Below, in pieces: positions 10,412 to 19,298 of a stretch of 35,240 nucleotides of DNA (the stretch's first letter is position 1; each line of letters begins with the position of its first letter). The notes beneath the pieces were generated by a model. That model did not search any database. It worked only from the letters and a program-made list of their open reading frames with translations, and was not told the DNA's origin. A program made the translations under genes and the position numbers. Source of the stretch: Chloroflexota bacterium (GTDB taxonomy: Bacteria; Chloroflexota; Dormibacteria; CF-121). The DNA lies in the NCBI GenBank assembly GCA_005889535.1, contig VBHC01000131.1, forward strand, positions 1-35,240, written 5' to 3'.

Positions 10412-10510
10412 ATGAAAGTCCGTGCGTCAGTCAAAAAAATATGCCCGAAGTGCAAGGTCATCAAGCGTGGTCACGCCCAAACACAACCAGAGGCAGGGAT
10501 AGAAAGCTAG
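10412..10510 (+). pseudogene. rpmJ: 50S ribosomal protein L36, apparently frameshifted/internally deleted copy (or sequence error)
   Basis: Frame 1: MKVRASVKKICPKCKVIKRGHAQTQPEAGIES*. The canonical L36 C-terminus PKHNQRQG* is present but in the +1 frame, ending at 10502. Third zinc-ligand Cys is missing. Confidence 0.75.
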
Positions 10511-10894
10511 ATGGCACGAATTGCTGGCGTTGACATCCCGCGCGAGAAGCGGGTCGAAGTCGCCCTGACCTACATCTTCGGCGTCGGGCCCCATACCGCG
10601 CAGCGCGTCCTGACCATCGCGAACGTCGATCCGAACATGCGCGTCAAGAACCTGAACGACGAGCAGATCGGTCGCCTCCGCGATGTTCTCGACAAAGAGG
10701 CCAAGGTCGAAGGCGAGCTGAGGCGAGAAATTGCCCTGAACATCAAGCGGCTGATGGAGATCGGCACCTACCGTGGCCTGCGCCACCGTCGCGGGCTGCC
10801 CGTCCGCGGCCAGCGCACCAGGACCAACGCGCGCACCCGCCGTGGCCCGCGCAAGACGGTCGGCGTGCGCAAGAAGGCCGAGGCAAAGAAGTAA
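10511..10894 (+). CDS. rpsM: 30S ribosomal protein S13
   Basis: [34 protein letters not shown]... Confidence 0.97.
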   Translation: MARIAGVDIPREKRVEVALTYIFGVGPHTAQRVLTIANVDPNMRVKNLNDEQIGRLRDVLDKEAKVEGELRREIALNIKRLMEIGTYRGLRHRRGLPVRGQRTRTNARTRRGPRKTVGVRKKAEAKK

Positions 10895-10897
10895 GGC

Positions 10898-11290
10898 ATG
10901 CCGAAGAAGAAAGTCGTCCGCACCCGCCGCCGCGAGAAGAAGCACGTCACGGTCGGCCAGGCGCACATCCAATCCACGTTCAATAACACCGTGGTCTCGT
11001 TGACGGACGCGCAGGGGAACGTGCTCGCCTGGGGCAGTGCCGGCAGCCAGGGCTTCAAGGGCTCGCGGAAGAGCACCCCGTTCGCCGCGCAGATCACGGC
11101 AGAGGCGACCGCCCGCCGCGCGATGGAGCACGGTCTGAAGCAGATCGAGATCTTCGTCAAGGGCCCGGGTGCCGGCCGCGAGGCCGCCATCCGTTCGTTA
11201 CAGGCGGCCGGGCTCGAGGTCACGGCGATTACCGACGTGACGCCGATTCCGCATAACGGCTGCCGGCCACCAAAGAGGCGGCGCGTCTAA
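10898..11290 (+). CDS. rpsK: 30S ribosomal protein S11
   Basis: [43 protein letters not shown]... Confidence 0.97.
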   Translation: MPKKKVVRTRRREKKHVTVGQAHIQSTFNNTVVSLTDAQGNVLAWGSAGSQGFKGSRKSTPFAAQITAEATARRAMEHGLKQIEIFVKGPGAGREAAIRSLQAAGLEVTAITDVTPIPHNGCRPPKRRRV

Positions 11291-11916
11291 TGGGCAAATA
11301 CCAGGGCGCCGTCTGCCGTCACTGCCGCCGCGAGGGGGTCAAGCTGTTCCTCAAAGGGGAAAAGTGCTTCACCAAGTGCACGCTCGACCGGCGGGCGATG
11401 CCGCCCGGGATGCACACCCAGGTCCGGCGTCGAAAGGTCTCTGACTACGGCATCCAGCTGCGCGCGAAGCAGCGGGCGCGCCGGATTTATTTCTTACTCG
11501 AAGGCCAGTTCCGGTTGTACTTCAATCGCGCCTCGAAGATGGCGGGCGTCACCGGACTCAACCTGCTTCGCCTGCTCGAGACCCGGCTGGACAACGTCGT
11601 CTATCGGGTCGGTTTTGCCTCATCGCGCCGGGATGCCCGGCAGATCGTCTCCCACCGGCACATCACGGTCAACGGCCGGATTGTGAACATTCCGTCCTAC
11701 GCGGTTCGCGTGGGCGACATCATCGCGGTGAATCAATCAAGCAAGGAAATCGACCGGGTCAAGAACGCACTTGACGCCGGTGAGCAGCGGCCCGTCGTGC
11801 CCTGGCTCAACCTGGATAAAGACAACATGACCGCCAAAGTCACCGCGCAACCTGGACGCGACGACATGGATCAGACCATCCAGGAGCAATTGATCGTCGA
11901 GTTTTATTCGAGATAA
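11290..11916 (+). CDS. rpsD: 30S ribosomal protein S4 (Cys-containing form)
   Basis: CRHCRREGVKLFLKGEKCFTKCTLDRR; S4 domain RLDNVVYRVGFASSRRDARQIVSHRHITVNG. Confidence 0.96.
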   Translation: MGKYQGAVCRHCRREGVKLFLKGEKCFTKCTLDRRAMPPGMHTQVRRRKVSDYGIQLRAKQRARRIYFLLEGQFRLYFNRASKMAGVTGLNLLRLLETRLDNVVYRVGFASSRRDARQIVSHRHITVNGRIVNIPSYAVRVGDIIAVNQSSKEIDRVKNALDAGEQRPVVPWLNLDKDNMTAKVTAQPGRDDMDQTIQEQLIVEFYSR

Positions 11917-11937
11917 TTTTTTAACTCAAGGAGCACC

Positions 11938-12894
11938 ATGATCGATACCGCCCAACCCCAAGTCAAAAGCATCGAGAACTCGACGACCTACGGGAAGTTC
12001 GAGATCGAGCCGCTCGAGCCCGGCTTCGGCACGACGCTGGGCAACGCGCTGCGCCGTGTGTTGCTGAGCACCTTGAGGGGCGCCGCTGTTACGTCGGTGT
12101 CCATCGAGGGCGTCGCCCACGAGTTCTCGTCGATTCCGTACGTGAAGGAAGACGTCACGGAGATCATCCTCAACCTCAAGGGCCTCAACCTGATCTCGTT
12201 CTCGGAAGACCCCGTGCGGCTGACGTTGGACGTCAGCGGGCCGAAGGAGGTCAAGGCCTCGGACATCCAGGCGCCGAGTGACGTCGAGATCGTCAATCCG
12301 GATCTGTATATCTGCACGCTGGACTCGAACAAGGGCCGGCTCCGCATGGAGCTGACCGTCGAGCGCGGCAAAGGCTATGTGCCGGCGGAGCGCAATAAGA
12401 AAGAAGGCCAGCCGATCGGCGTGATTCCGATCGATGCGATCTTCAGCCCTGTCGTCAAGGCGAATTTTCTGATCGAGAAGACCCGCGTTGGCCAGGAGAC
12501 GGACTGGGACAAGCTGATCCTCGAGGTCTGGACGGACGGGACCATCCAGCCGGACCAGGCGATCAGCGAGGCCGCCAAGCAGTTCACGTCGCATCTCGGC
12601 CTGTTCACGAGATTTACGGAGCGCATCAAAGACGCGGACGTGCCGCCCCAGAAGGGCAACGATCTGTCGTCGCGGCTGGCGGACGTGCCAATCGAGGACC
12701 TGGATCTTTCCGTGCGTGCCCTGAACTGTCTCAAAGCAAACGAAATCACGAAAGTGGGCCAGTTGGTGGCGCTCCGCGAAGAAGACCTGCTGAGCCTGCG
12801 CAACTTCGGTCGCAAGTCGCTCGATGAGATCAAAGAAAAGCTGGTACAGCGCGGCTTCCTTACGCCGGACGAGCTGACCAAGGTCCTGGTCTGA
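11938..12894 (+). CDS. rpoA: DNA-directed RNA polymerase subunit alpha
   Basis: EPLEPGFGTTLGNALRRVLLSTLRGAAVTSV; C-terminal LRNFGRKSLDEIKEKL. Confidence 0.97.
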   Translation: MIDTAQPQVKSIENSTTYGKFEIEPLEPGFGTTLGNALRRVLLSTLRGAAVTSVSIEGVAHEFSSIPYVKEDVTEIILNLKGLNLISFSEDPVRLTLDVSGPKEVKASDIQAPSDVEIVNPDLYICTLDSNKGRLRMELTVERGKGYVPAERNKKEGQPIGVIPIDAIFSPVVKANFLIEKTRVGQETDWDKLILEVWTDGTIQPDQAISEAAKQFTSHLGLFTRFTERIKDADVPPQKGNDLSSRLADVPIEDLDLSVRALNCLKANEITKVGQLVALREEDLLSLRNFGRKSLDEIKEKLVQRGFLTPDELTKVLV

Positions 12895-12901
12895 GCTCAG
12901 C

Positions 12902-13258
12902 GTGCGGCACCAGAAAGCGGGTCGGAAGTTCGGGCGGTCGACGGCGCATCGCAAGGCGATGAGCCGCAACCTGGTGACGTCGCTGCTTGACCATGGCCGC
13001 ATCGAAACGACGGAGGCCAAAGGCAAAGAGCTGCGGCGCTGGGTCGAGCGGGTCATCACCACCGCCAAGAACGACAACGTCGCCGCCCGCCGGGCTGTGG
13101 ACGCGATTGTCGAAGACCGTGAGGTCACCGAACGGCTCTTCACCAGGCTGCTGCCGCGCATGAAGGACCGGACCGGTGGCTACACGCGGGTCCTGAAGAT
13201 CGGGCCGCGCCAGGGCGACGGCGCGCTCATGGTGCTGGTCGAGCTCGTCGATCGATGA
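12902..13258 (+). CDS. rplQ: 50S ribosomal protein L17 (GTG start)
   Basis: RHQKAGRKFGRSTAHRKAMSRNLVTSLLDHGRIETTEAKGKELR. Confidence 0.96.
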   Translation: MRHQKAGRKFGRSTAHRKAMSRNLVTSLLDHGRIETTEAKGKELRRWVERVITTAKNDNVAARRAVDAIVEDREVTERLFTRLLPRMKDRTGGYTRVLKIGPRQGDGALMVLVELVDR

Positions 13259-13980
13259 ACGTCAAGCTCATCCTCGAATACGAGGGAACGAATTACTCGG
13301 GCTGGCAGGCCCAGGCCGGCGCGCCGACGATCGAGGCGGCTCTCCGCGACGCGATCCATAACCTGACGGGTGAATCGCCGTCGCTGACAGCGGCGGGACG
13401 AACCGACGCCGGCGTCCACGCGCTCGGCCAGGTCGTGAACTTCACATTGGAGCGACCGTTCCCGGTCGAGCAATTGGCTGGCGCGTTGAACGCCCGGCTC
13501 GCGCCGGACATCGCCGTTCGACAGGCGGAGCTGGTCGACGATGCGTTCAGTGCGCGCTATTCGGCCCGCGCCCGACTCTATGCCTACCGGATCCGTCAGG
13601 CGCTGCCGCGGGGCGCCTATCAGCGTCAATACGCCTGGGGTCTGCATGACGAACTCGACCTGGCCACGATGCAGGCGGCCGGGCAACGGCTCGAGGGCAC
13701 ACATGATTTCCGTGCCTTTGGTCGCAGCCCGCGGCCGGGTGGCCACACGGTCCGCCGGATTTACGACATTACGGTGAACGGTTCCGGCGATTGGGTCACG
13801 ATCGCCGTTGCGGCGGACGCGTTTCTCTACGGCATGGTGCGCCGGATCGCGGGCGCCCTGGTCGACATCGGTCGGCGCAAGCGGCCGCTCGAGTGGATCG
13901 ATGAGCTCATCAACGGCTCGACTGTAGGATTGCGCCTGGCGCCACCCCAGGGGTTGGTGCAGGTCGGCGTGGAGTACTGA
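13255..13980 (+). CDS. truA: tRNA pseudouridine(38-40) synthase TruA
   Basis: MNVKLILEYEGTNYSGWQAQAG...AGRTDAGVHALGQVVNF. Confidence 0.96.
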   Translation: MNVKLILEYEGTNYSGWQAQAGAPTIEAALRDAIHNLTGESPSLTAAGRTDAGVHALGQVVNFTLERPFPVEQLAGALNARLAPDIAVRQAELVDDAFSARYSARARLYAYRIRQALPRGAYQRQYAWGLHDELDLATMQAAGQRLEGTHDFRAFGRSPRPGGHTVRRIYDITVNGSGDWVTIAVAADAFLYGMVRRIAGALVDIGRRKRPLEWIDELINGSTVGLRLAPPQGLVQVGVEY

Positions 13981-13982
13981 TC

Positions 13983-14459
13983 ATGGCGCCGCCCAACTCA
14001 AAGACTTACAGTGCGAAGCCTTCCGAGTTGAAGCCGAGCTGGTACATCGTCGACGCCAGTGGGCAGACCTTGGGCCGGCTCGCGGCCAACGTGGCGAAGA
14101 TCCTGCGCGGTAAGCACAAGCCGATCTATACGCCGCACCTGAACACCGGCGATCACGTGATCGTCGTGAACGTCAAGGGCATCCGCGTGACCGGCAAGAA
14201 GGACACTGACAAGATCTATACGTCGTACACCGGCTATCCGGGTGGCCTGCGCAAGCGGGCGTACGGCAGCATGGTCGAGCGGCATCCGACGTATCCGTTC
14301 AGGCATGCGGTCTCGGGGATGCTGCAACACGGCACGCTGGGCAAGGCACAGCTGCGGCGACTCAAAGTCTATTCTGGGGACGCGCATCCACACAAAGCGC
14401 AGCAACCGGTCGCGATCAAATTTGGAGTTCGAGGAGATATCGAAGTCATTGGCGGATAA
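13983..14459 (+). CDS. rplM: 50S ribosomal protein L13
   Basis: [44 protein letters not shown]. Confidence 0.97.
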   Translation: MAPPNSKTYSAKPSELKPSWYIVDASGQTLGRLAANVAKILRGKHKPIYTPHLNTGDHVIVVNVKGIRVTGKKDTDKIYTSYTGYPGGLRKRAYGSMVERHPTYPFRHAVSGMLQHGTLGKAQLRRLKVYSGDAHPHKAQQPVAIKFGVRGDIEVIGG

Positions 14460-14847
14460 CGCAACTTACTACTACGGCACTGGACGGCGCAAGAACGCCA
14501 TCGCCCGGGTGCGCCTCTATCCCGGCGAGGGCACCATCATGGTGAACAACAAACCGTCGCTGCAATACTTCGGACGGCGGATGCTGGAGATGGTGGTCGT
14601 CGAGCCGCTGAAGTTGACCGAGAGCGTCAAGCGCTTCAATGTCAGCGCCATGGTGGACGGCGGGGGGATGTCGGGCCAGGCGGGAGCGGTCCAGCACGGT
14701 ATCGCCCGGGCGCTCTGCGCGGCGGACCTGGCGATGCGGCCGGTGCTGAAGAAGCACGGCATGCTGACCCGTGACCCTCGCATGAAAGAGCGCAAGAAGC
14801 CCGGCCTCAAGCGCGCTCGCAAAGCCCCGCAGTACACCAAGCGCTAG
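14449..14847 (+). CDS. rpsI: 30S ribosomal protein S9 (likely TTG start overlapping rplM)
   Basis: [25 protein letters not shown]...[31 protein letters not shown] upstream of TTG 14449. Confidence 0.93.
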   Translation: MADNATYYYGTGRRKNAIARVRLYPGEGTIMVNNKPSLQYFGRRMLEMVVVEPLKLTESVKRFNVSAMVDGGGMSGQAGAVQHGIARALCAADLAMRPVLKKHGMLTRDPRMKERKKPGLKRARKAPQYTKR

Positions 14848-14932
14848 CTCAACGTTTGATTAGCTCGTTAATCGAGCGATCGTTCACCTGATCTCGCAGG
14901 CCGCAAGTCGAGTCCGCCTGAGCCGGTAAGCG

Positions 14933-16189
14933 TCAGGCTGACCGAGCCCGCTGCGCGACTTTGAGTGGCGGCGGTGTGGCGACCCAGCGATCTTCCTTGC
15001 GCTTGAGCGTCCAGCCCTCTTCGTGAACCTTCCGGTGATGCGGCCCGCAGACCAGCCCTAGGTTCTCTAGCTTGGTCGGACCGCCGTCCGCCCAGAACAC
15101 CAGGTGATGTCCATCGCACCAGGGAGGCGGCCGATCACAACCGGGAAATACGCAGTGCTGATCCCGAGCCACCAGCGCCCGGCGGGTCGGCGGCGGGATG
15201 GTGCGGCTCGAGTGGGTGATTTCACGCTCGAACTCTCCGAGCCCGGTGATCCGCGAGATGGCTGCATCACAGGCGAGTCGGCGGACCGTCTCGGCAGGGA
15301 CCGTCCCGCCCCACTCCAGCTGACCGGCCGGCGCGCCCTGGATCCCGGCGAGCGTGTCAGCGGCGGCTTTGATGATCAGCTGCGGCCGCGGCCCGGCGCC
15401 GTTCGCGCTGTCACCCTTGGCCTGCCCCGCGCGACTCGTGTGACCGTTTCCTGAAGCACGAGCGGCGCTTCGGCCGCAGAACTCGACCAGCGCATCGGCC
15501 AGGCGCTGTCCCGAGGTCCGCTCGTCGCCCTTCGAGGGTTTGGCATAGGGCTCGATCGCGGTCCGGATGATGGCGCCGGCGTCGGGGGCGACCTGACCTT
15601 CGATCCGAACCAGCCCGTTGATCGCCTCACCGATCTGCAGGTAGCGACGCTGGTGCGCCCGGTTGGCCTCGCTCAGCGCGCTCTCGGCATCCACCTGGTG
15701 CTCGAAATTCTTGGCCATGCCGGCGAACTGCCCGGGATCCATCGTTTCGGCTGCCTTGAGCAGCATGGTTTCAGCCTTGCGTACCTGGGCCGCACCCACG
15801 TGTTCGGCAGTCCGGGCCATGGCCACGGCATGCTGATAGCCAATTTCGCCGCGGGCTAGGGCTTCTTCCGTCCTCGGCAGCTTTTCAAGCTGCCGGGCGG
15901 TCTCGACATGCTCGGCCGCTGCGCCGGCAGAGAGCTTGCCGTGGGTGCGCAGCCAGGGCACCATGCCCAGCGAGCCGTCAGCCCGGTAGCCGCCCGCCTT
16001 CTCGAAGCGGCGGGTCGCCTCGCCCCCAACCGCCTCGAGTTTGTCGATGGCCTCGCGGACCTCGATGACTACCGGTCCCAGCTGGCTGTCCCGCTGTTGC
16101 GCCATCCAGCCGGGAAAATCGCGGATCGCCGCCTCGATCCGTTCGAAGGGCGTCTCGCTGGCACGGCACATGGTGCCAGCATGCGGCAC
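14933..16189 (-). CDS. DUF222 / HNH endonuclease (13E12-repeat-family-like)
   Basis: N-terminal DUF222-like helical region; C-terminal HNH motif DQHCVFPGCDRPPPWCDGHHLVFWADGGPTKLENLGLVCGPHHRKVHEEGW. Confidence 0.88.
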   Translation of the reverse strand: MPHAGTMCRASETPFERIEAAIRDFPGWMAQQRDSQLGPVVIEVREAIDKLEAVGGEATRRFEKAGGYRADGSLGMVPWLRTHGKLSAGAAAEHVETARQLEKLPRTEEALARGEIGYQHAVAMARTAEHVGAAQVRKAETMLLKAAETMDPGQFAGMAKNFEHQVDAESALSEANRAHQRRYLQIGEAINGLVRIEGQVAPDAGAIIRTAIEPYAKPSKGDERTSGQRLADALVEFCGRSAARASGNGHTSRAGQAKGDSANGAGPRPQLIIKAAADTLAGIQGAPAGQLEWGGTVPAETVRRLACDAAISRITGLGEFEREITHSSRTIPPPTRRALVARDQHCVFPGCDRPPPWCDGHHLVFWADGGPTKLENLGLVCGPHHRKVHEEGWTLKRKEDRWVATPPPLKVAQRARSA

Positions 16190-16258
16190 GGTTGCGACAG
16201 CTGTCTGTCGTAAGTGCGCAGTTTATTGAAGGACCCCGGAGCTGCGTCGCGTGTGGCA

Positions 16259-16612
16259 TTACTGCCTATCTCCACGCTGGTAGTCGCCGGGCCATCGGAA
16301 GCCCTCCCACCATCGCCTTGAAACGTGTTCGTCGGTTTCCCAGCCAAACCGTCCCAGGCTGCTATGGGGACACGATCGGTCACACTCGAGGATGTCGATA
16401 TCGAACGAGCCCGCCTTTGCGATTAGGCTCGGGTCCGTTGCATCAACCTCGGCAAGTGTTCGCTGGCGGTACGGCGGCGAAATCGTAAACCGGGCAAAAT
16501 CCCACTCGTTCTCATTGTCGGTGCTCACCGCGATGTGAAAGTGTCGCTCCCCGCCGATAGGCAAATGCCTGACCACGTCGGCCAGACGATCGTCAAGTCG
16601 CCTCTGGCTCAC
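16259..16612 (-). CDS. Hypothetical protein (117 aa, GTG start)
   Basis: Open frame with plausible composition (HFHIAVSTDNENEWDFARFTISPPYRQRTLAEVDATDPSLIAKAG...). No family recognised. Confidence 0.45.
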   Translation of the reverse strand: MSQRRLDDRLADVVRHLPIGGERHFHIAVSTDNENEWDFARFTISPPYRQRTLAEVDATDPSLIAKAGSFDIDILECDRSCPHSSLGRFGWETDEHVSRRWWEGFRWPGDYQRGDRQ

Positions 16613-16700
16613 TTCGCTTGGCCCGCAGCGTTCATCCGTGCCGAGTCATGCTCCTAGCGTGGGTGACGCGCGCGGTGCCCACCCGCGAGAATTGTCGGTG

Positions 16701-17357
16701 ATGTGCGGCCGAATCGGCGCCTCGATGCCTCGTGCGGAGCTGCTCGAGACCTACTTCTGGCTCAGGGATGCGCCGGAAGACGAGCCGCGGTACAACATCG
16801 CCCCGACCGATCCGGTGCTGGCGGTTGGTCCCGATCGCGCCGAGATCGTGCGCTGGGGCATCGAAGGCAGTAAGGGCGGTCTTTTCAACCTTCGGTCCGA
16901 GTCGGCGCTCGGCAAACCGTACTACCGGGACATGCTTCTGGGTCAACGGGTCCTGGTGCCGGCCAGCCACTTCTACGAGTGGCGGAAAGTCGGCCGCCAG
17001 CGGCTTCCGGTCGCCGTCTCGCGAGCGGACGGCAGATTTCTCAACCTCGCTGCGCTTCGTGGACGCTGGCAGGGTGAGCGGGCGGTGACAATTCTGACGA
17101 CGACGCCCAATTCGGACATCGAGGCCCTCCACAACCGGATGCCGGTGATGTTGACCGACGACGATGCCGCGACATGGGTGCTGGAGGAATTGTCCTTGAC
17201 CCATCTGGCCGAGTTCCTAAAGCCTTGTCCTGGGGGATGGCTGCGGTTGGCCCCGGCGTCGCCCCGAGTGAACGATGTCCGTAATCAAGGTCGGGGTCTG
17301 CTGGACCCCCAATCCCTCCCTCCCCAACACCAGCTGGAGCTCATACCTCCGATCTGA
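16701..17357 (+). CDS. SOS response-associated peptidase (SRAP/YedK/HMCES family)
   Basis: Start at ATG 16701 gives MCGRIGA with Cys2; PRYNIAPTDPVLAV, NLRSESA, ASHFYEWRK and LHNRMPVML motifs. The ORF-track start at 16638 would bury Cys2. Confidence 0.92.
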   Translation: MCGRIGASMPRAELLETYFWLRDAPEDEPRYNIAPTDPVLAVGPDRAEIVRWGIEGSKGGLFNLRSESALGKPYYRDMLLGQRVLVPASHFYEWRKVGRQRLPVAVSRADGRFLNLAALRGRWQGERAVTILTTTPNSDIEALHNRMPVMLTDDDAATWVLEELSLTHLAEFLKPCPGGWLRLAPASPRVNDVRNQGRGLLDPQSLPPQHQLELIPPI

Positions 17358-17408
17358 CCGCGAAGCTGGGCCTCCAGCGGCGCGGATTAGCGGATACTAG
17401 TCGCCGAA

Positions 17409-18248
17409 GTGGACGTGATTCTGCGCGACATCCTGGTGTTCCTCCAGAGCGGAGACATCTGGCGCCACGTCCGCGATCTGATCGACGTCGGCCTGGTGGC
17501 CTTCTTTCTTTACCGGATGTTTCTCCTCATCCGCGGCACCCAGGCGGTTCAGTTGATGTTCGGCGTGCTGTTGCTGGCTGTGATCGGCCTGCTTGCCACC
17601 CTTCTCGAGCTGCGGCTGCTTTCCTGGATCTTCCGCAACGCCGCGCCGGCGATCCTGATCGGTGTCATCGTGCTCTTCCAGCCCGAGATCCGCCGCGCGC
17701 TCGACCAGTTTGGGCGCATCGGGTTCATCGGCCGGCCGCTGGCCCATTACAGTCTGCAAATTTTCAATCGCATGATCGACGAAGTAATCCGGGCCACGAC
17801 CAAGTTGACCCAACGCTTCACGGGCGCGCTGGTCGTCTTCGAGAAAGAGACCGGGCTCGAGAACTACGCCAACAGCGGCATCCGGATCAATGGCGAGCTC
17901 ACGGCGGAATTCCTCGAGGCGATCTTCTTCCCGAACTCGCCGCTCCATGACGGTGCGGTGATCGTGCGCGGCAACCAGATCCTGGCTGCCGGCTGCGTGC
18001 TGCCGCTGGCCGAGGAGGGGACCGTCCGGGAGCGGATGGGAACCCGCCATCGGGCCGGGCTTGGCCTCTCGATGCAGACCGACGCGGTGGTGCTGATCCT
18101 GTCCGAGGAGCTCGGCCAGATCGCGGTCGCCCACGAGGGGAAGCTGCTGCGCAATCTCGATCCCGACCGGCTCCGCCAGGTGCTGACCTCACTGCTCCAG
18201 CCCCGTCCAGAAATCCATCGGCCCCCGCTGCCCGTGTGGCGGCGCTAG
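17409..18248 (+). CDS. cdaA: Diadenylate cyclase CdaA (DisA_N domain)
   Basis: N-terminal TM segments; IFFPNSPLHDGAVIVRGNQILAAGCVLPL and MGTRHRAGLGLSMQTDAVVLILSEE (DGA and RHR motifs). Confidence 0.95.
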   Translation: MDVILRDILVFLQSGDIWRHVRDLIDVGLVAFFLYRMFLLIRGTQAVQLMFGVLLLAVIGLLATLLELRLLSWIFRNAAPAILIGVIVLFQPEIRRALDQFGRIGFIGRPLAHYSLQIFNRMIDEVIRATTKLTQRFTGALVVFEKETGLENYANSGIRINGELTAEFLEAIFFPNSPLHDGAVIVRGNQILAAGCVLPLAEEGTVRERMGTRHRAGLGLSMQTDAVVLILSEELGQIAVAHEGKLLRNLDPDRLRQVLTSLLQPRPEIHRPPLPVWRR

Positions 18249-18264
18249 CGCCGGTCTCGGTAAG

Positions 18265-19209
18265 ATAGCCTTCCTGCTCAGCAACCTTCGACTCAAGCTG
18301 CTGGCGATCGGCTTTGCCGCCGCGCTGTGGAGCGTGGTGGCCTATACCTCGAACCCAACCCAGAGCAAGGGCTTCCCCCTGGCCATCGACCATCCGACCC
18401 TGCCCGCCGGCCTCGTCCTGGTCGGCGACGTGCCGGCGGTCAGCGTGACCGTGATTGGCACCGCCGCAGACGTGCAGCACTTCGACAGGAGCGTCCTGCG
18501 CGTGACCGGCAATTTCTCCGGCGTCAAGGTCGGCAGGAATTCGGTGCCGATCGATGTCCAGAACGGTGACCCAAATGTCAACATCGTCGCGCCCAGGTCC
18601 GTGCAGGTCACCGTCGACGAGCTCGGCAGCTCAACCCAGGCGGTTTCGATCAATCGGGTTCATACCCTGCCCTCCGGGTTTCACGAGCAGACCAACGCCA
18701 CCACGGTTTCCCCCGCGAGCGTCCGCGTCGACGGGCCCAAAAGCCAACTCCCGGGGATCCAGGCCGTGGTCGCGGTCGACCTCAACGGGCAGCAGACCCC
18801 CGGCTTCACCGCCCCCTATACGGTCGTGGTCTGGGATGCGAACAAGAAGGAGTTGACCAAGGGCTTTACCGTAACCCCACCCCAGGTTTCGGTGAAGATG
18901 GTGATCCAGGCGGACGCGATCACCGTCCCCAGGCCGGTCGGCTGGACCCTCACCGGGCAGCCCGCCGCCGGCTTTCGGGTCAGCAATGTGCAGATCGCCC
19001 CCCTCGAGGTGCAGGCAACCGGCCCGCAGAATAGCCTCAGCGGTCTCCTGCTGGCGACCGATCCCGTCGATGTCAGCGGCGCCCGGAGCGACGTGATCAG
19101 GACGGTCACCATCCGGCCGCCGGCCGGCGTGGAGGTGAGCCAGAAGACGGCTCAGGTGCACGTATTCATCTCGCCGGCCCCGGGAGTCTCGCCGTCCCCC
19201 GCTCCGTAA
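18265..19209 (+). CDS. YbbR-domain protein (CdaA regulator-like); start uncertain
   Basis: Frame reads (I)AFLLSNLRLKLLAIGFAAALWSVVAYTSNPTQSKGFPLAIDHPTL... with YbbR repeats. First canonical start is GTG 18334, inside the TM helix. 18265 (ATA) is used here as a hypothetical start. Confidence 0.75.
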   Translation: MAFLLSNLRLKLLAIGFAAALWSVVAYTSNPTQSKGFPLAIDHPTLPAGLVLVGDVPAVSVTVIGTAADVQHFDRSVLRVTGNFSGVKVGRNSVPIDVQNGDPNVNIVAPRSVQVTVDELGSSTQAVSINRVHTLPSGFHEQTNATTVSPASVRVDGPKSQLPGIQAVVAVDLNGQQTPGFTAPYTVVVWDANKKELTKGFTVTPPQVSVKMVIQADAITVPRPVGWTLTGQPAAGFRVSNVQIAPLEVQATGPQNSLSGLLLATDPVDVSGARSDVIRTVTIRPPAGVEVSQKTAQVHVFISPAPGVSPSPAP

Positions 19210-19298
19210 CCTTCGACCGACGCTCGCGTTTAACCGAAACCACGAACTGAGTTCGTTCGTTTGACCGCGCCCTGAGTGGGAACATAGGAGGCCGCGAC

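Noticed and set aside
14858-14877. Short inverted repeat GCTCG-TTAAT-CGAGC after rpsI as a terminator
   Set aside because: Only a 5-bp stem, competing alternative pairings and no T-tract; too weak to call.
19244-19256. LexA/SOS box upstream of glmS (GAAC...GTTC)
   Set aside because: Spacing is 3 nt rather than the 4 nt of the Gram-positive GAAC-N4-GTTC box, and glmS is not an SOS gene; kept only as a generic inverted repeat.
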